NCBI GenBank assembly: GCA_002102555.1
Contig: MCFL01000035.1
Coordinates: 1-64,000, forward strand
Origin: Catenaria anguillulae PL171
Lineage: Eukaryota > Blastocladiomycota > Blastocladiomycetes > Blastocladiales > Catenariaceae
Length of the DNA stretch: 64,000 nucleotides
Reading direction: 5' to 3'
A program made the translations under genes and the position numbers. Positions 1-12,064 of the stretch are shown here, in pieces (the first letter of the stretch is position 1; each line of letters begins with the position of its first letter). The notes below the pieces were generated by a model. That model was given only the letters and a program-made list of their open reading frames with translations, searched no databases and had not been told where the DNA came from.

Positions 1-1720
1 CTCGCTGGCCGATACGCCAACCACAAGGTTGTCCGCGTGTATGCCGACCTGACCACGGGCCCGATTGCCCGCTTTATCCAATCCAATAACATTGACCTGT
101 GGTCCGACATTGAACCGCTCACCAAGCACGCCGACGTGCGTCTGTCGCCCACGCAATTCAAGCAGCTCCATGCCCTGCTGCCGCCTGGCGCAACGACCAA
201 GGTGATTGTCGACAATGTCGGCGAACTGGTTGCGGGCTCGTTTGCCTCGCCGTCATCTGATGCTGGTGGCGATAGGCTCCATGCCATGGATGCGTCATCA
301 TCATCATCGCCGTCCACTCCAACGGATCCCATTATGGCCAAGTTCAAGTTTGATTCCACATTCTTGCGGTACTCGCAGGTCATGGAGTTTGTTGACGAGA
401 TGGTGGCCGCGCAGCCGGGCTTGGTGTCCAAGGCAGTTATTGGCAAGTCGCACGAGGGCAGGGATATTGTCGCCGTGCGCTTGGGCCTCAACTCGACGAC
501 AACGACAACGGCGGCATCGGCGGAGGGTGGCGGCGCAAAGCCGAAAAACTCCGTCATTGTGCTTGGTGGAGTGCATGCCCGTGAATGGGCCAGTGTTGTA
601 CGTCTTCTATTCACCCATATTGTCACATTCTTTTGCCTAGGCTGCTCCTCCTCCTTCGTTTCTCACCAAACATGCAATCAACAGGCGTCCATGGTCAATT
701 CGATTCACAACTTTGCTGTCCACACTTCCTCCTCCCCACGCCTCACCGCCATCCTCTCCACCTTCGACATCTACTACATCCCAATCACCAACCCCGACGG
801 CTACGAATACACCTTTACGGGCGACAGGCTCTGGCGAAAAAACCGCCAGCCGCTCGTTGAATCCATGTCGTTTAACTCAACCCGTTGTGTCGGCATCGAC
901 ATCAACCGCAACTTTCCATCGGGCTGGCAACCGTCGTCACGCGCCGATTGGGCACTCGGCCTAAACGGCGCAGGGCCATGCGGGCTCACATACCCTGGAT
1001 CAAAGGCCGCTGAAGCCATCGAGGTCAAGGCCGTGATGGACTGGGCAGAAAATGTGCTCGTTAAGGAGATGAGGGCCAATGTCACTGCATTTTACGATGT
1101 GCATGCATATTCACAGCTGTGGATGTACTCGTATGTTAACCTCTTTTTTTTATTACATCATTTTCTGTCAACGCAAGTCTAACCCATTGTGTACTTGCCA
1201 CCACAACAATAGGCCTGGTTACTCATGCGTGCAAAAGCCCCACAATCCAAGCGCTCTCTCGAGCGCTTCACTTCGCGCGTCGTCCGCCATTGCCCGATTC
1301 TCGGGCGCACGCTTTACCACTGGCCAAATCTGTCCTGTCCTGTACGCAGCCGCCGGATGCTCAACAGACTGGGCGTACGAGTCGCTGAAAGCGCCCTACT
1401 CGTTTGCCATTGAGTTATCGCCGGGCAGAGACGACGGCGCTGGATTTTTGTTGCCCGCAGATCGGATTCGAATCACGGCTGGCGAGATGCAGGCTGGGCT
1501 CTTGGCGTCACTCGAGGAGATGGCGGGGATTGCCGAGCAAAAGGAAGGAGACGAGGTTGTCCCAGGGTGGCGAGCGTCTGGGAACACGGCGAGCAGCAAG
1601 GGCGAGATTGACAAGAAACCCAAAACAGCAGGTTCGAGCGGAGCAGGCTCTACTGGGAGTGGATGGATGAGCGCAGTCTTCGGATTGGGTCTGGCATGGT
1701 GGGTGAGCGTTGTCGTGTAG
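1..1720 (+). CDS. M14 zinc metallocarboxypeptidase, 5' end outside the window
   Basis: Secreted or surface zinc carboxypeptidase of the A/B (M14) family, which removes C-terminal residues from peptides. The frame is open to base 1, so the start and signal peptide lie upstream. I read three exons: 1-597, 685-1130 and 1213-1720; both introns are GT-AG and keep phase. Visible motifs are the HxxE zinc site in GVHAREW, the substrate-site stretches NPDGYEYTF and GIDINRNF, the third zinc ligand in YDVHAYSQLWMY, and the catalytic Glu in FAIELSPGRDD. About 516 codons are visible. The N-terminal part resembles the M14 propeptide. The C-terminus has a Ser/Gly-rich stretch followed by a hydrophobic tail ending in WWVSVVV, which looks like a GPI-attachment signal. 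Family call is firm; GPI anchoring is inferred. Confidence 0.9.
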
Positions 1721-2259
1721 ACATCGTGTCAACTTTTAATAGATATACGCATGGATAGATGATCTTTTGGTTATCGTTCAGTGATGCCTGGTTTGCCGTC
1801 TCTTTTTTCCTGATCCGCAGAACTGGGCGTGTCATGACAAGACAACCAAGGCCGCCCGCTTTTTTGTCATTTGTTACCGGCCAACGTGCAGATGCCACAG
1901 TCGAACGCATTGCGACGGATTCGGCGCATTAGGTGCACAGCCTCGTCTAGCTGGCCAGGTAGGTTTGCCAGAAAATGTAGGAAACGTTGAGAGATCGCGA
2001 GAGTCGTTTCTCGATTTGCACATGTTACCATTTTGACGCCGAGGCGCAGTCGCGCCGCTGATTGTGACTGAAGAAGAGTACATGTGGGCAGTGGAGATTT
2101 GTATAGTGATTTGGTTGGCAGTGTGTCTCGAGTCCTGGTATGTTGAAAGGAAAAATGGCAACAGGGGATCGTTCAAAACTGAGTGTGCGTGTGAGAGACA
2201 TGGACACATGACGAAAAAGATGGATCCAAACAAAAGGCTAAGGGGCAGAAAACCTCACG
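1721..2259. other. intergenic, convergent 3' ends
   Basis: The carboxypeptidase (+) and the TPR/DUF4470 gene (-) end tail to tail here. I see no recognisable coding or RNA feature; the short open frames have no coding character. Confidence 0.5.
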
Positions 2260-5200
2260 TTACACATCCTGATCCACTGCAACCAGTTCCAAGGCTCTGC
2301 GTACTTGTGTCACGGGCAAGAACCGATCCGCACGAATCACAAGCACTTGAACCGGATCATCCTCCTCTTGATCCTGGGTTGGATTCTTGGACGGCTGAAC
2401 CAACGAGGCAAGCAACGCCGCCGGCAACTCGAAACGCAAGTCCAAACTGGGCGTATTGTTGGGACCCACACGCTTGTTGCGATGCACCACCCATTCCACA
2501 TTGGACAAGACGTGAACTGCGGTGGCGCTTGCCAAGGTAGCTGCCAACGACGACGGCGGCTTGGTATTGGATCCACCGCTTGCCGCAGACACAATGTTGG
2601 CCGTGACGGCTGATGCTGCGCCATTTGCCGCTTTGCAAACATAATCCAACAGTGGCGGCTTGTGATCGTTCGCGACCGTGACGGCGGCTGCGACCGACGC
2701 TGGCGCCCCAGCCAATGCACTGGGATTGATGGATGCGCGAAACACATCCATGGCCGATGATGCTGCCGGCCCTGCCAACCCTCGGCCAATCACGACGGCC
2801 AGTGCCCTTGCTGACCGGTCGCTCGACGTTCCAATGGCAAGTCTGATGTTGGGAAGCGTGACCCGTCGCAGGTTGCTCGGCAGCGGGTACCACAATCGAA
2901 TCCCGAGTTGCAATGCCGGAAGCCAACGTGCCAATGCCATTTGGTAATCGATCGCAAACGGGCTCCAATTGGCCATCTTGGTCTGTGCGAGCGCCATCGG
3001 GAGCGGGCCAGACCCGGGCGTCGGCAACGTCCACTTGTACAATTGCTCCAACACCTCGGCGACCCAATGTTTTGGATACCCGAGTGTAAGAGGCGAGCGA
3101 CGATGGCAAAGAAACCGTGCATGGAGAGCGGGAAAGTGCGATCGGGCAGGAGCGGCAAAGCTTGTGGAGAAACCATGGCCGGGTCCTTGGTCCACCGATC
3201 CGAAGGTAAATCCAACCCGGGCATGATGACATGCACAAAACATTGGTAGCCACGTGGTCATTTCTCCTTGCGAAACGAGCTGGGCGAGCGGGATGGGCGT
3301 GTCGCGAGCGGCGGTTGATACCGCCCAGCGATAATCGAGCGGTGTGCGCACAAGCGCAGCGGCGGAAGCGCTGGTTGGCAACTCGGGACCAGCATATTGG
3401 GACGGACGCAATGTGGCAACGAGCGGGGTGACACCGAGCAACTGAGAAACATGACCCGTGGAGTCAACACACATGGATTGCTTGACTGCGCGGTGAAACT
3501 CGTCGTTGGACAACTGATCTGCGTGGCGGAAAAACAAGGTGGGTCTCGAACGAGCCGTGGTCTTTGGATCGGATCCGGGTGGAGCGGGCTTGACCATCCA
3601 TCGATTCCCGCCCAGCCCAATCGTATTGGTGACGGGAACACACGGGAATGGCGCTTGAACAAGATGGGCGTGTGAAACTGGTTTGAGAAGAGCACCCGCA
3701 TCCAGCGCCGTAGGCAACCAACCTCGACCGTGACCGTCGTTTGTGCCCAAAATGATGCGATCAAACTGAGCTTCATTGACCTTGTACTTGGCCATGGCCG
3801 CATCCACGGGCGCAACTTGTACTGTCATGGCAATTCCATAGTCTTGTCGCGGCTTGGACTTGGTGTTCCCGGCGCTGCCCCGACGCTTTCCCGATTTGCG
3901 CTGCTTCCCGTTACTGGGTATCGGGCTCGAGTTGTCGCCGGCGCCGTCGACATGATCTTGATTGAATTCGGGGAAGAGAACCAACATTGAGAATGCGATA
4001 CGGGCAAACATGGCGCTGCTCCAATCAAACAGGGTCACTGGCGGCTCGGGAGCATGATTGCGCACGTCATGGTTGAGCTCTTCCCACACCCATCGTTGGC
4101 CGACCAACGCTTGAAACACTTCGCCGGCGGGAATCCCGGGTAAACCGTCACCCTTCACGTCTGGACCCACACCGCTGACGCTGCTGGGTGCCTTTTGCGC
4201 CGGCACCTTGCTGCGCATGGTTGATTTGTCGAATCTAGACGATGTTTCGAACGTGATGGGTGATGCGGATGATTTCGGATTCGCCGGCGGGTGTGGAGGC
4301 GAATCTCTTCGGAAGTCGAGTGTGGATTATCGCTTAACAGGCTCGGCAATTCGGGACCGACAGGACTTGTTGAGCGCGCCGACGTGGCGACAATGTTGAT
4401 GATGACGATGATGAGCTGCTGCTTGCCCCGGCATCCAACACTTGTTCCGGGAGGAGAAGAGGGTTGGCCCGCCATGTAGTCGCGATTTCGGCCAACGCCA
4501 GTTCAAACCGTTGTGCAAACACAGCCGGGTCGGGTGTGTGGGTGCGTGAGTGGCGAGATATGCAATGCCAATCAACCAAAGCCTGCGACATTTCGGGCGA
4601 GCGAAGCAACGGCGGTGGAATGAGGCAGCGAAAATAGAGCGTCCACACGTGCTCGTCGTCGATTTCGTCCAGGAACAAGCGCGGCGGCGAGGTCATCATG
4701 GGAGCGTAGCTGGAAAAGTGGCCATCGGAAGGATGCAGCATGAAATTAGCAAGACAGCTGCGACGATGCGCACAGCAAAATGCATATCATGTGAGGTAAG
4801 GTAACACACCGAGAAATCAAACTTAAGTTTGCACGGAAATCCTCAATGGACGATCCAAGATTGGGCACACATTGCAAGATCCGCTCCAAGTCCTTGTCTG
4901 GCAAATCGTCGGGCACGTTGGTAATATGTTGCAGAAAGATGTGGGGCTCGCCCATTTGGGCGGCTTGAATGAGGGCATCCACGGAAAACGCCGGCACTGT
5001 GGATTGTGAATCGGTTCCGGTGGTCGCACTTTGTGCACCCGCGTCGGGGGCACCGGCATTGGTCGCATCTTTGCCCTTGCCCATGACACCGTGCTCGTCC
5101 ACCATCCATCCTTGAGCATGGTAGAAGCGACCAATCGGACATGCTGGATCTGTGACGCACATGGCCGGCGGCGGGGACTTGGTATCCTTTTCCTTGCTCG

Positions 5201-8200
5201 GCAAAGCAGCAGATGAGGGCGAAGTTGAGCGACGAGTCGGCGATTTCGGTGTTGTTGAACCCGGCTTGGCTCTTGTTGCTGCGCTGCCTGTAGGGCCCTT
5301 TGCGGAAATGGTGCGATGCAAAGCAAGGAAATCAGGCATGGCGTGCGGTGTCGGTCCGTCTTGGCTACCCATGATGACACTGGTACTTGCTCTGCTCGAC
5401 GGGGATGACGACGCTGTCTTCTTTGGCGACTTTGGGCCATTGGCCCCGCCAGCAGACGGCGACGCTGGCCGTGGCTTCTGTTGTGGCGGCAGAACTCGCT
5501 CCCTCGCCAACGCATCCCACTCGGGCATGTTCCTTGTCCATCCGCGCAACACATGCCTCACCCGATCCCACGATGCCACATCCATACTCATAAACGGAAG
5601 CGACGCATGATCCGATTCCAACATCTCATCGAGTACCTGCTTGAGCCTGGCATAAACGGCAGGTGGCATCAAATGCCCAAAGCACAGGTAATGCATGAGC
5701 GCGGCCCACTCTTGGTTTTCTTGATCCTCATACACGGCACACATAGGCCGGGTCGTGGGCGATACGAGATGGTAGCGACCGTATGCACGTGACAATTTGA
5801 AAAGCACGGCAAGCAGAACGAGCGACCGTGCAATCGAGGTGGGCTGGGCGTCAACGACGTGCAAATGCAACTTGACCTCCTTGTGAAACTCGACTGAACC
5901 CCTCCGCGTCTTGGTCTCCTCGAGAATCTCTTCTTCCGCCACCTCATCCGCAACATTCCGCCCGTTCAGCGCCTCCTCCATCTCATGGCGCTGTTTCAAC
6001 CTTCTTGCCGCAACAACTTGCCTTACCACATCCAATATCGTCAACCACATGCCGCGACCGGAATCCTCCATTCCCGCATACATGATGCTCAGCTTGCGGC
6101 GATCCTTGCGCTTCCACTGCGTCAAGTTAATTGCCATCTCTGGATCGTGGTCCACAATCGTGCCAGCGCCGAGATCCACCGCATCGGGATGCTCGGGTGT
6201 CCGCATCACGTCTGGGTTCCATGCCGCACTTGGCACCTGTGAATCATCGGGCGGGTACGCTCCCGGGACCGATGGTGGCAACATGTACGGCGGGCCAGCG
6301 AGTGCAGATGTGGCCGGATACCACGACCATGCGAGGACGCCTTGGACGATAAACGTGTCGAGTGCCGGTCGAATCATGGTTGCGGGAGTTTGCGGCGGAA
6401 GGCCAGGGGGCATCAGTGCAAGTGGAACCACTGGCGCACGCGTTGTGCACACATTCCCGAGTAAGTCTGCGCGTAAATCCTGGGCAACATTTGGGTCGGC
6501 GACAACAGCCGCGTAATCCTCAAGTGAAAGCAGTGACCGCGCCGACACCTGCAGCAGGATCAATTCCTTGAGCACGGGATCGACGGTCGCAGACACTTTG
6601 ACGCTGACCTCGTTCGCCACGGAAGCACTGCCGATGGTGTCACCCCCAAGGTCAGCGGCCGTCGCCGCGGGAACCTCCTCGCCACCTTTCTCATCCACAT
6701 TGACTGCGCTATCCTTGCCCACCTTCCCGGCGCCCAACCGCGACAAATCCTTTCCGCCCTCAGACATCAACTCAACCAAAGCTCCCCTTGCCAAGCGACA
6801 CCTCGCCAATCTCAGTGCACACCTTCTGTTGAGCGCCATCAATCGGGCCATCTCGTCATTGCCACACGCCAACGCGCGCTTGGCCAGCTCCTCTGCTTCT
6901 GCGTAGTTGCCAAGCTCAAACTCGCAATTACTCCAATTGGCCAGGTACGCCGCACAAGTCGGCGCCAGCTGCGCAGCGCGCTGGTAATGCGTGCGTGCAG
7001 ATGCCAGATCGTCTGCTGCGAGCGCTGCGAGTGCCAGGTCCTTTTCTGCTTCGGCGGCCGCCGAGAGTGACGTGAATCCCGCGGGAACAGCCAACGGTGA
7101 CGGTGCACTTGTTTCCGTCGGCTTGGCCGCTGCCGGTGCCGCGGGCGTCGAGGGAGACGTCGAAGACGAGAGTGCAAAGGACGTGGGCGTCACGATTTCC
7201 ATACTGACCTCGAGCGGCGACATGGTTATTGCAGTCGAAGATGACGATCCCAACGGCGACGTGATGGATGACGAAAGCGACGGGAGCGCACTGGCCGTCA
7301 TGACGGTGGCACTAGTCGAGATGGGCGCAAGCAAATTGGAGGCACCCGTGGACAAGTACCGACGGCGTGAAGCCGCTTGAAACTTTGGACGAGCTTGTGA
7401 CGAAGACGACGTTGTACGGAACCGGAGCTGCGGCTCACTGTCAGACACGGATGCCGACGCCGACGATGAGGGTGCCGACAGGGTCGGCGAAGACAGCGGC
7501 GCAATCGGTGGTGGAAAGCTTGCGTTCGGCCCGGTTGTGGGCTTGAGGGTCGGAAACTGGAATGCTGGAAGCGCACCTGAGTATGCAGCACAAGCACATG
7601 TCAATACGAGTCGTACGCCAGCAAACTCGGGTAATGGGAAAAATGAGACAAACCTGGCCCGCCAGCCGGCGCCGACGATGGCCGCGACGGCATTCCATCT
7701 GCTCCTCCAGTGTTCTTGCCCCACGATGCTGCGATCGATCCAAACGAAAGTCCGCCGGCTCCTCCAATCGGCGCCGTCGTTGCAGTTGGCGACACGACAG
7801 GCACCGCTGACAGAGTCGCCAACTTGGACGCATCGATCAAATGCGCCGACGGCGCAAGCACAGGCGGCAGAGTCAACTCGGTCGTGTTTCGTGCCAACCC
7901 CGGCGCTGCAGCGGCTGTAGGTGAGCGCGAAGACGAAACGGATCCGGCCCCGGCACCGCTAAACACCTCACGAACGATCCGAACGGAATCTGCGGGAATC
8001 ACAATGACAGCAACCGACACGGGCGGCAACGACCCGGCCGCCGACGTGGCAGGCACCGATCTCGCAGGTGCAGCCACTGCTACTCGCCCCAATGCGCACC
8101 CGGCGCTCAGTGCTCCTGCCATGGGTCCCGCCGCCACGGCACTCTTGTCGTTTTCATCGCCCATTCCAGCGTACAGAATCCCCTCGGCCAAGACGCCCGC

Positions 8201-10489
8201 GGCCACAATGGACGCCCTTGGCAAGTACACATGGCTATTAACCTTAAACTTGTCGGGCACAGGCACAGGCTGGTTTCGACTGAAAGCAACCATGGACACG
8301 GCCGACAGCGGCTCGTCCTTACTACCCAGCGAAATGCTTGCGGGCAAACTGGGCAGCGCCAGCCGCTCAAACATAGCCTTGAGCGAGTCTGCAATCCGCT
8401 TTTGCGACGCAGCGTCGGCGCCAGAAACCTCGGCGAGCCCGAGATTGTGGAGTGTCGAGTACACGGCAAGCATGTCGATTTCGTAGGCAAGCGGCGTCGA
8501 ATGCGTCTGCCCCTGTGCACGCTTTGTGGTGACGAGCTGCGCAACGCTCGCGTGCAAGTGTTGCAAGAAGGGGTAGTTTTGCGCCACGGCAAGATGGAAG
8601 ATGGCGTGTCCGCGAGGCGTCAGCGTTGTGTACAGTGCAAGCGCCAAGGCGATGATATCGTCCGGAATCGGGTCGAGCCATGACGCAGTTGTTGGGCGCA
8701 ATGGGAGGGGTTTGGTGATGGTCGTGACTTGTACATTGTCTGCGGACTCGTCGGGCAGCGAGAATCGGAAACCTGGCCCGTTCGTATTGGCAGGCATGGC
8801 CATGGGTGGTGATGACGGCGCAAACTTTTCCACGGCCGCAGACGCCTGCTCAAGTTGCGCCTTGAGCACGGCCGACACCTGGGCCAACGTCTTGAGCAAC
8901 GTGGCCTGTTCGAGTGCTGGCGGGACCGATGGATCCGGTCTCACCTCATTTCCGCCGCTTCCACTTCCACTACTTGCCGAACTGGTCCTGCTTGCAATCG
9001 ACTCACTCGATACCCCCGCCCCGGCGGCCGCCTCCCCCATTAGCTGATCATCCTTTGTCTGCTTGCCCGGAAGCACACGCCCAACCATGGCGCGCAATGC
9101 CGACCGACTCGGCGGCCGCGTGGGTGAAGTCGATGGCGACTTTGATGTCGATGTTGATGACTTTGACCTGGACGACGATATTGAAGCCGGAGGTGGCGAG
9201 GCGGTTGTGTCGTCCACGCCACTCGACCGGTTCGTGTCTCTTGCGGCCGATGCGGCAAGCAGATCTGTGATCATGTCCGAAAGTCCCGTGGCGTGGCTGA
9301 TGGCATGTGTCAAGGTCTGCATGAGGGCGCTTGGGGACGTTGGGACGTCAGCATTGGACGAGAGGGGGGATGCAGCGGATTTTGGCAACGGCAGCGTCGC
9401 TGGTGGCGATGAAATGGGTGGCGGACTCGGCGATGAGGATGACGAAAGTGGCAACCCTAGCGACTTTTTGAGCGAAGCGAATGGGGTTTCATGCTTGGGC
9501 TTGATACTGGGCACGGTGGCCTCAGCCATGACGGGTCCTTTAGGGGAAGAGGCGGCCGACTTGGAAGTGAGCGCAGAAATAGTGGCCGAGTTGGCGCTGG
9601 TGTTGGGAAAAACGACCGACGGCTGTGACGTGACACGAACGGCGACGGGCTGGTTACTGCCGGCCATGATGAGACCCGTGAATGCATTGGGTGGAAGCTT
9701 GGTAAACTCAACCGATTGCGGAACTAGGGAAGGTGTGGCAATGGTTGCAGCAGTCAGGAGAGGAGCTGTGGATACTGGTGAATGGCTGCTCGGTTGCTGA
9801 GCAGAAGCCGGGGCTTTATGCTGCTGTGATGTAGGACGAGGTATCGAGGTTGTAGCCGAAGTCGCGGAATCGGTGGTTGCGGGTGTCGAAGAACCGGGCC
9901 GCTCGGAAGTGGGCGACCTTGGCTGCGAAGCTGACGCAAGTGGAGCGGGCGGAGGGGGTGGAGTGGCAGTCGCGGGTGTTGTCGATGCGGCCGTGGTGGA
10001 ACCTGGTGCAGCCGAAGCAGCTTCTTTGTTTGCGGCGTTGGCGGCCGCGATTTTGGCGAGAACGCGTTGGCGAATGGCTGAGTTTGCACCGCGCCCACCG
10101 CCGGACGCCTTGGGTTTCGGCGCAGGCGTTGCAGTTGATGATTGTGCATATTGTGCTGCATTTGCATCTGCATTTGCGTTGCTACTTGAAGTTGGAGACG
10201 TCGCAGAAGGCGATGAAGAGGCAGCCGCGGGAAGCCGTTCTTGTGCCGTAGACACACCTTGTGTTGCAGCTCCTGGTGATGCCTTCGTCGCGGCCACACC
10301 TGTAGCCGTGGGCACGGGTGCTGGTGCAGTTGGGGGTGCCGGTGGTTCCACTGAAGTTGCCGCGGAAGCAGCTTCATCCCTCACATGAGTAGAGGGAGCC
10401 CCAGAAGAAGCGGTCGCACTCGCGGGATGGATTGGGTTGGGCCGACGAGCGGCCTTCTTGTGTGCCTGCGTGCGGCGTCGGGGCCCCAT
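2260..10489 (-). CDS. giant TPR / DUF4470-domain protein, multi-exon
   Basis: Predicted protein of roughly 2,600 residues read from three long frames. Exon A (10489-7654) is Ala/Ser/Pro-rich, with an ankyrin-like unit near 8,560 (GHAIFHLAVAQNYPFLQHLH). Intron 7577-7653 has GTTTGT..CAG and restores phase. Exon B (7576-4810) holds tetratricopeptide-like helices near 6,850-7,080 (LASARTHYQRAAQLAP) and a DUF4470-like core near 6,000-6,140 (KLSIMYAGMEDSGRGMW). A 52-nt intron (4758-4809) leads to exon C (4757 to about 4,340), starting with LANFMLHPSDGHF. A further intron near 4.2-4.35 kb, with unresolved borders, leads to the last exon ending at 2260, which carries FDRIILGTNDGHGRGWLP, a stretch typical of fungal DUF4470 proteins. 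The function is unknown; such proteins often carry MYND fingers, which I do not see. Exon A could instead be a separate gene ending at 7601, but clean splicing favours fusion. Confidence 0.65.
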
Positions 10490-11090
10490 TACGTGTCAAC
10501 GGTTGGTCGCTCAAGCGTTGCGTCGATGCGTTGTGCCGATCCAAGTCAAGCAAATCTGAATTGTATTGCATAGTGAGTTGGCTGCGAGGTCTGCAATAGA
10601 TCAGGCCATGCACGGAATGCATACGGTGAAATAAAAATGGCTTTCGGTAACGCTTGGGTCGAAGCGCGGCAGGATACGGCTTACGTAGGCCGGGCTCTGG
10701 AGATATTGTTCGAGAGGGAGGTGGCCTATCCCTGGTTGTGGTCAAGTCGGGATGGACACCCGGCAGGTCGGCAGTGGTGGGGCCGGAGGCAGTCACGTGC
10801 AAAACCAATGAGACGAATACCAATGGATAGTAGAGGACTCGGGAATGCTATTGCTCGGTGTGGCGGTCAACTTGAGCTTAGTACATCCATTCCGCAACAT
10901 GGCGTTCGTGTTTCCGGCGGTTCCGAAAAATTCAAGTCTTTTGGTTGGTCTGTCAATGTTGTTAGCAAGATGGGATCGACGCTCCGCCTCAAGTTTAATG
11001 CATTAAGCTGTTTTTTTTTTTCACTTAATTCAAGCACCTTGAGAATTACGCTTAGAAACTGAAACGACTCACTGTCACTGCTGTCACCCT
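10490..11090. other. intergenic, divergent promoter region
   Basis: This region lies between the diverging TPR/DUF4470 (-) and DUF3605 (+) genes. It has a T-run near 11,010 and no coding signal I can support. It presumably holds both promoters. Confidence 0.45.
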
Positions 11091-11777
11091 ATGCAACGGT
11101 TGCTCTCCTGCGCATCGCGCTTTTCTTTTTCTGCAATGTCGCCCGGACTCAAGTTGGCCGCCCGCCAAGCTTCGCACGCCACAACCCCGCGCCCGCGCCT
11201 GGTCGTTTTGGACAAGCTCACCAGCCAGCCCGTCACAAACTACTACGACTCGACCGCTCTGACTTGGCAAGACTGCAAGTCCATTGTCAAAAACTCGGAA
11301 ATCCACCGCCTCAACCGCTCAGACGTGGAACTCGTTCGATACAAGGCTTGGGGTAGCCACATCAAGCAAACCTACGCTTCAATGGAAGATTTTATCCTCA
11401 AGACGGTCTTTGCGCCCCCATCTCACCGCCCAAGTGCGCCGCCAAAGATTGTTCTGCGCGCAAACGACTTTCCTTACAATCTCCGCCCAGAACTCGAGCA
11501 CTGGGTGCTCTGGGCCGATCGCAAATTGGGCGAGCATCAGATCAAGGCCGTTGTGAACGAGTGGCTGCTCAAGGTAGAGGCGGAGGGAAAAGTCGACGCG
11601 GTGCACTACCCAGAGGACGAAGACAAGTTGCTTGCGTTGACTGCTGGTGAGCCCGTTGCACAAGAGTCGCCCGCGCCTGTGATCGAGCTACCGGAGTGGG
11701 TGTACTGGGTCAATCCGCCAGAGCGCCAGACCATCCCTGGGGTTTGGCATGCTCACATTCTCGTGAATCGAGAGTAG
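11091..11777 (+). CDS. DUF3605 family protein (N-acetylglucosamine-induced protein 1-like)
   Basis: Single-exon, 228-residue protein of the fungal DUF3605 family, members of which are named N-acetylglucosamine-induced protein 1. Family-typical stretches are LTWQDCKSIVKNSEIHRLNR near residue 57, IVLRANDFPYNLRPELEHWV in the middle, and the C-terminal VYWVNPPERQTIPGVWHAHI. The biochemical function of the family is not established. The first 35 residues are basic, Ser/Ala-rich and lack acidic residues, compatible with a mitochondrial presequence; an internal Met at residue 16 could be an alternative start giving a cytosolic form. It diverges from the giant TPR/DUF4470 gene on the other strand. 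Confidence 0.8.
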   Translation: MQRLLSCASRFSFSAMSPGLKLAARQASHATTPRPRLVVLDKLTSQPVTNYYDSTALTWQDCKSIVKNSEIHRLNRSDVELVRYKAWGSHIKQTYASMEDFILKTVFAPPSHRPSAPPKIVLRANDFPYNLRPELEHWVLWADRKLGEHQIKAVVNEWLLKVEAEGKVDAVHYPEDEDKLLALTAGEPVAQESPAPVIELPEWVYWVNPPERQTIPGVWHAHILVNRE

Positions 11778-12064
11778 GTGTACAGGAGGAGCAAACAATC
11801 ATCTGCTCCGCCATCCTCTCCCCGCCCAGCTGTTGTATATTTACTTGCTCGATACTGATTCCTCACTGTCGTGACTCTCCAAATGAAAATCTTGCAAACT
11901 AGTTCATTATTATGTCCAGCACCAGATTGATTGTGCATTTGCCAAATCCCTTTTGGTGCGACGCGATCGGCTTGTCATGCTGTCGCAAATTGGATTTACT
12001 GTCATGCAATTTGCGACAATTTCAATGTTATCCACAACAAGGAAACCTTGGCAAACCCCCAGCA

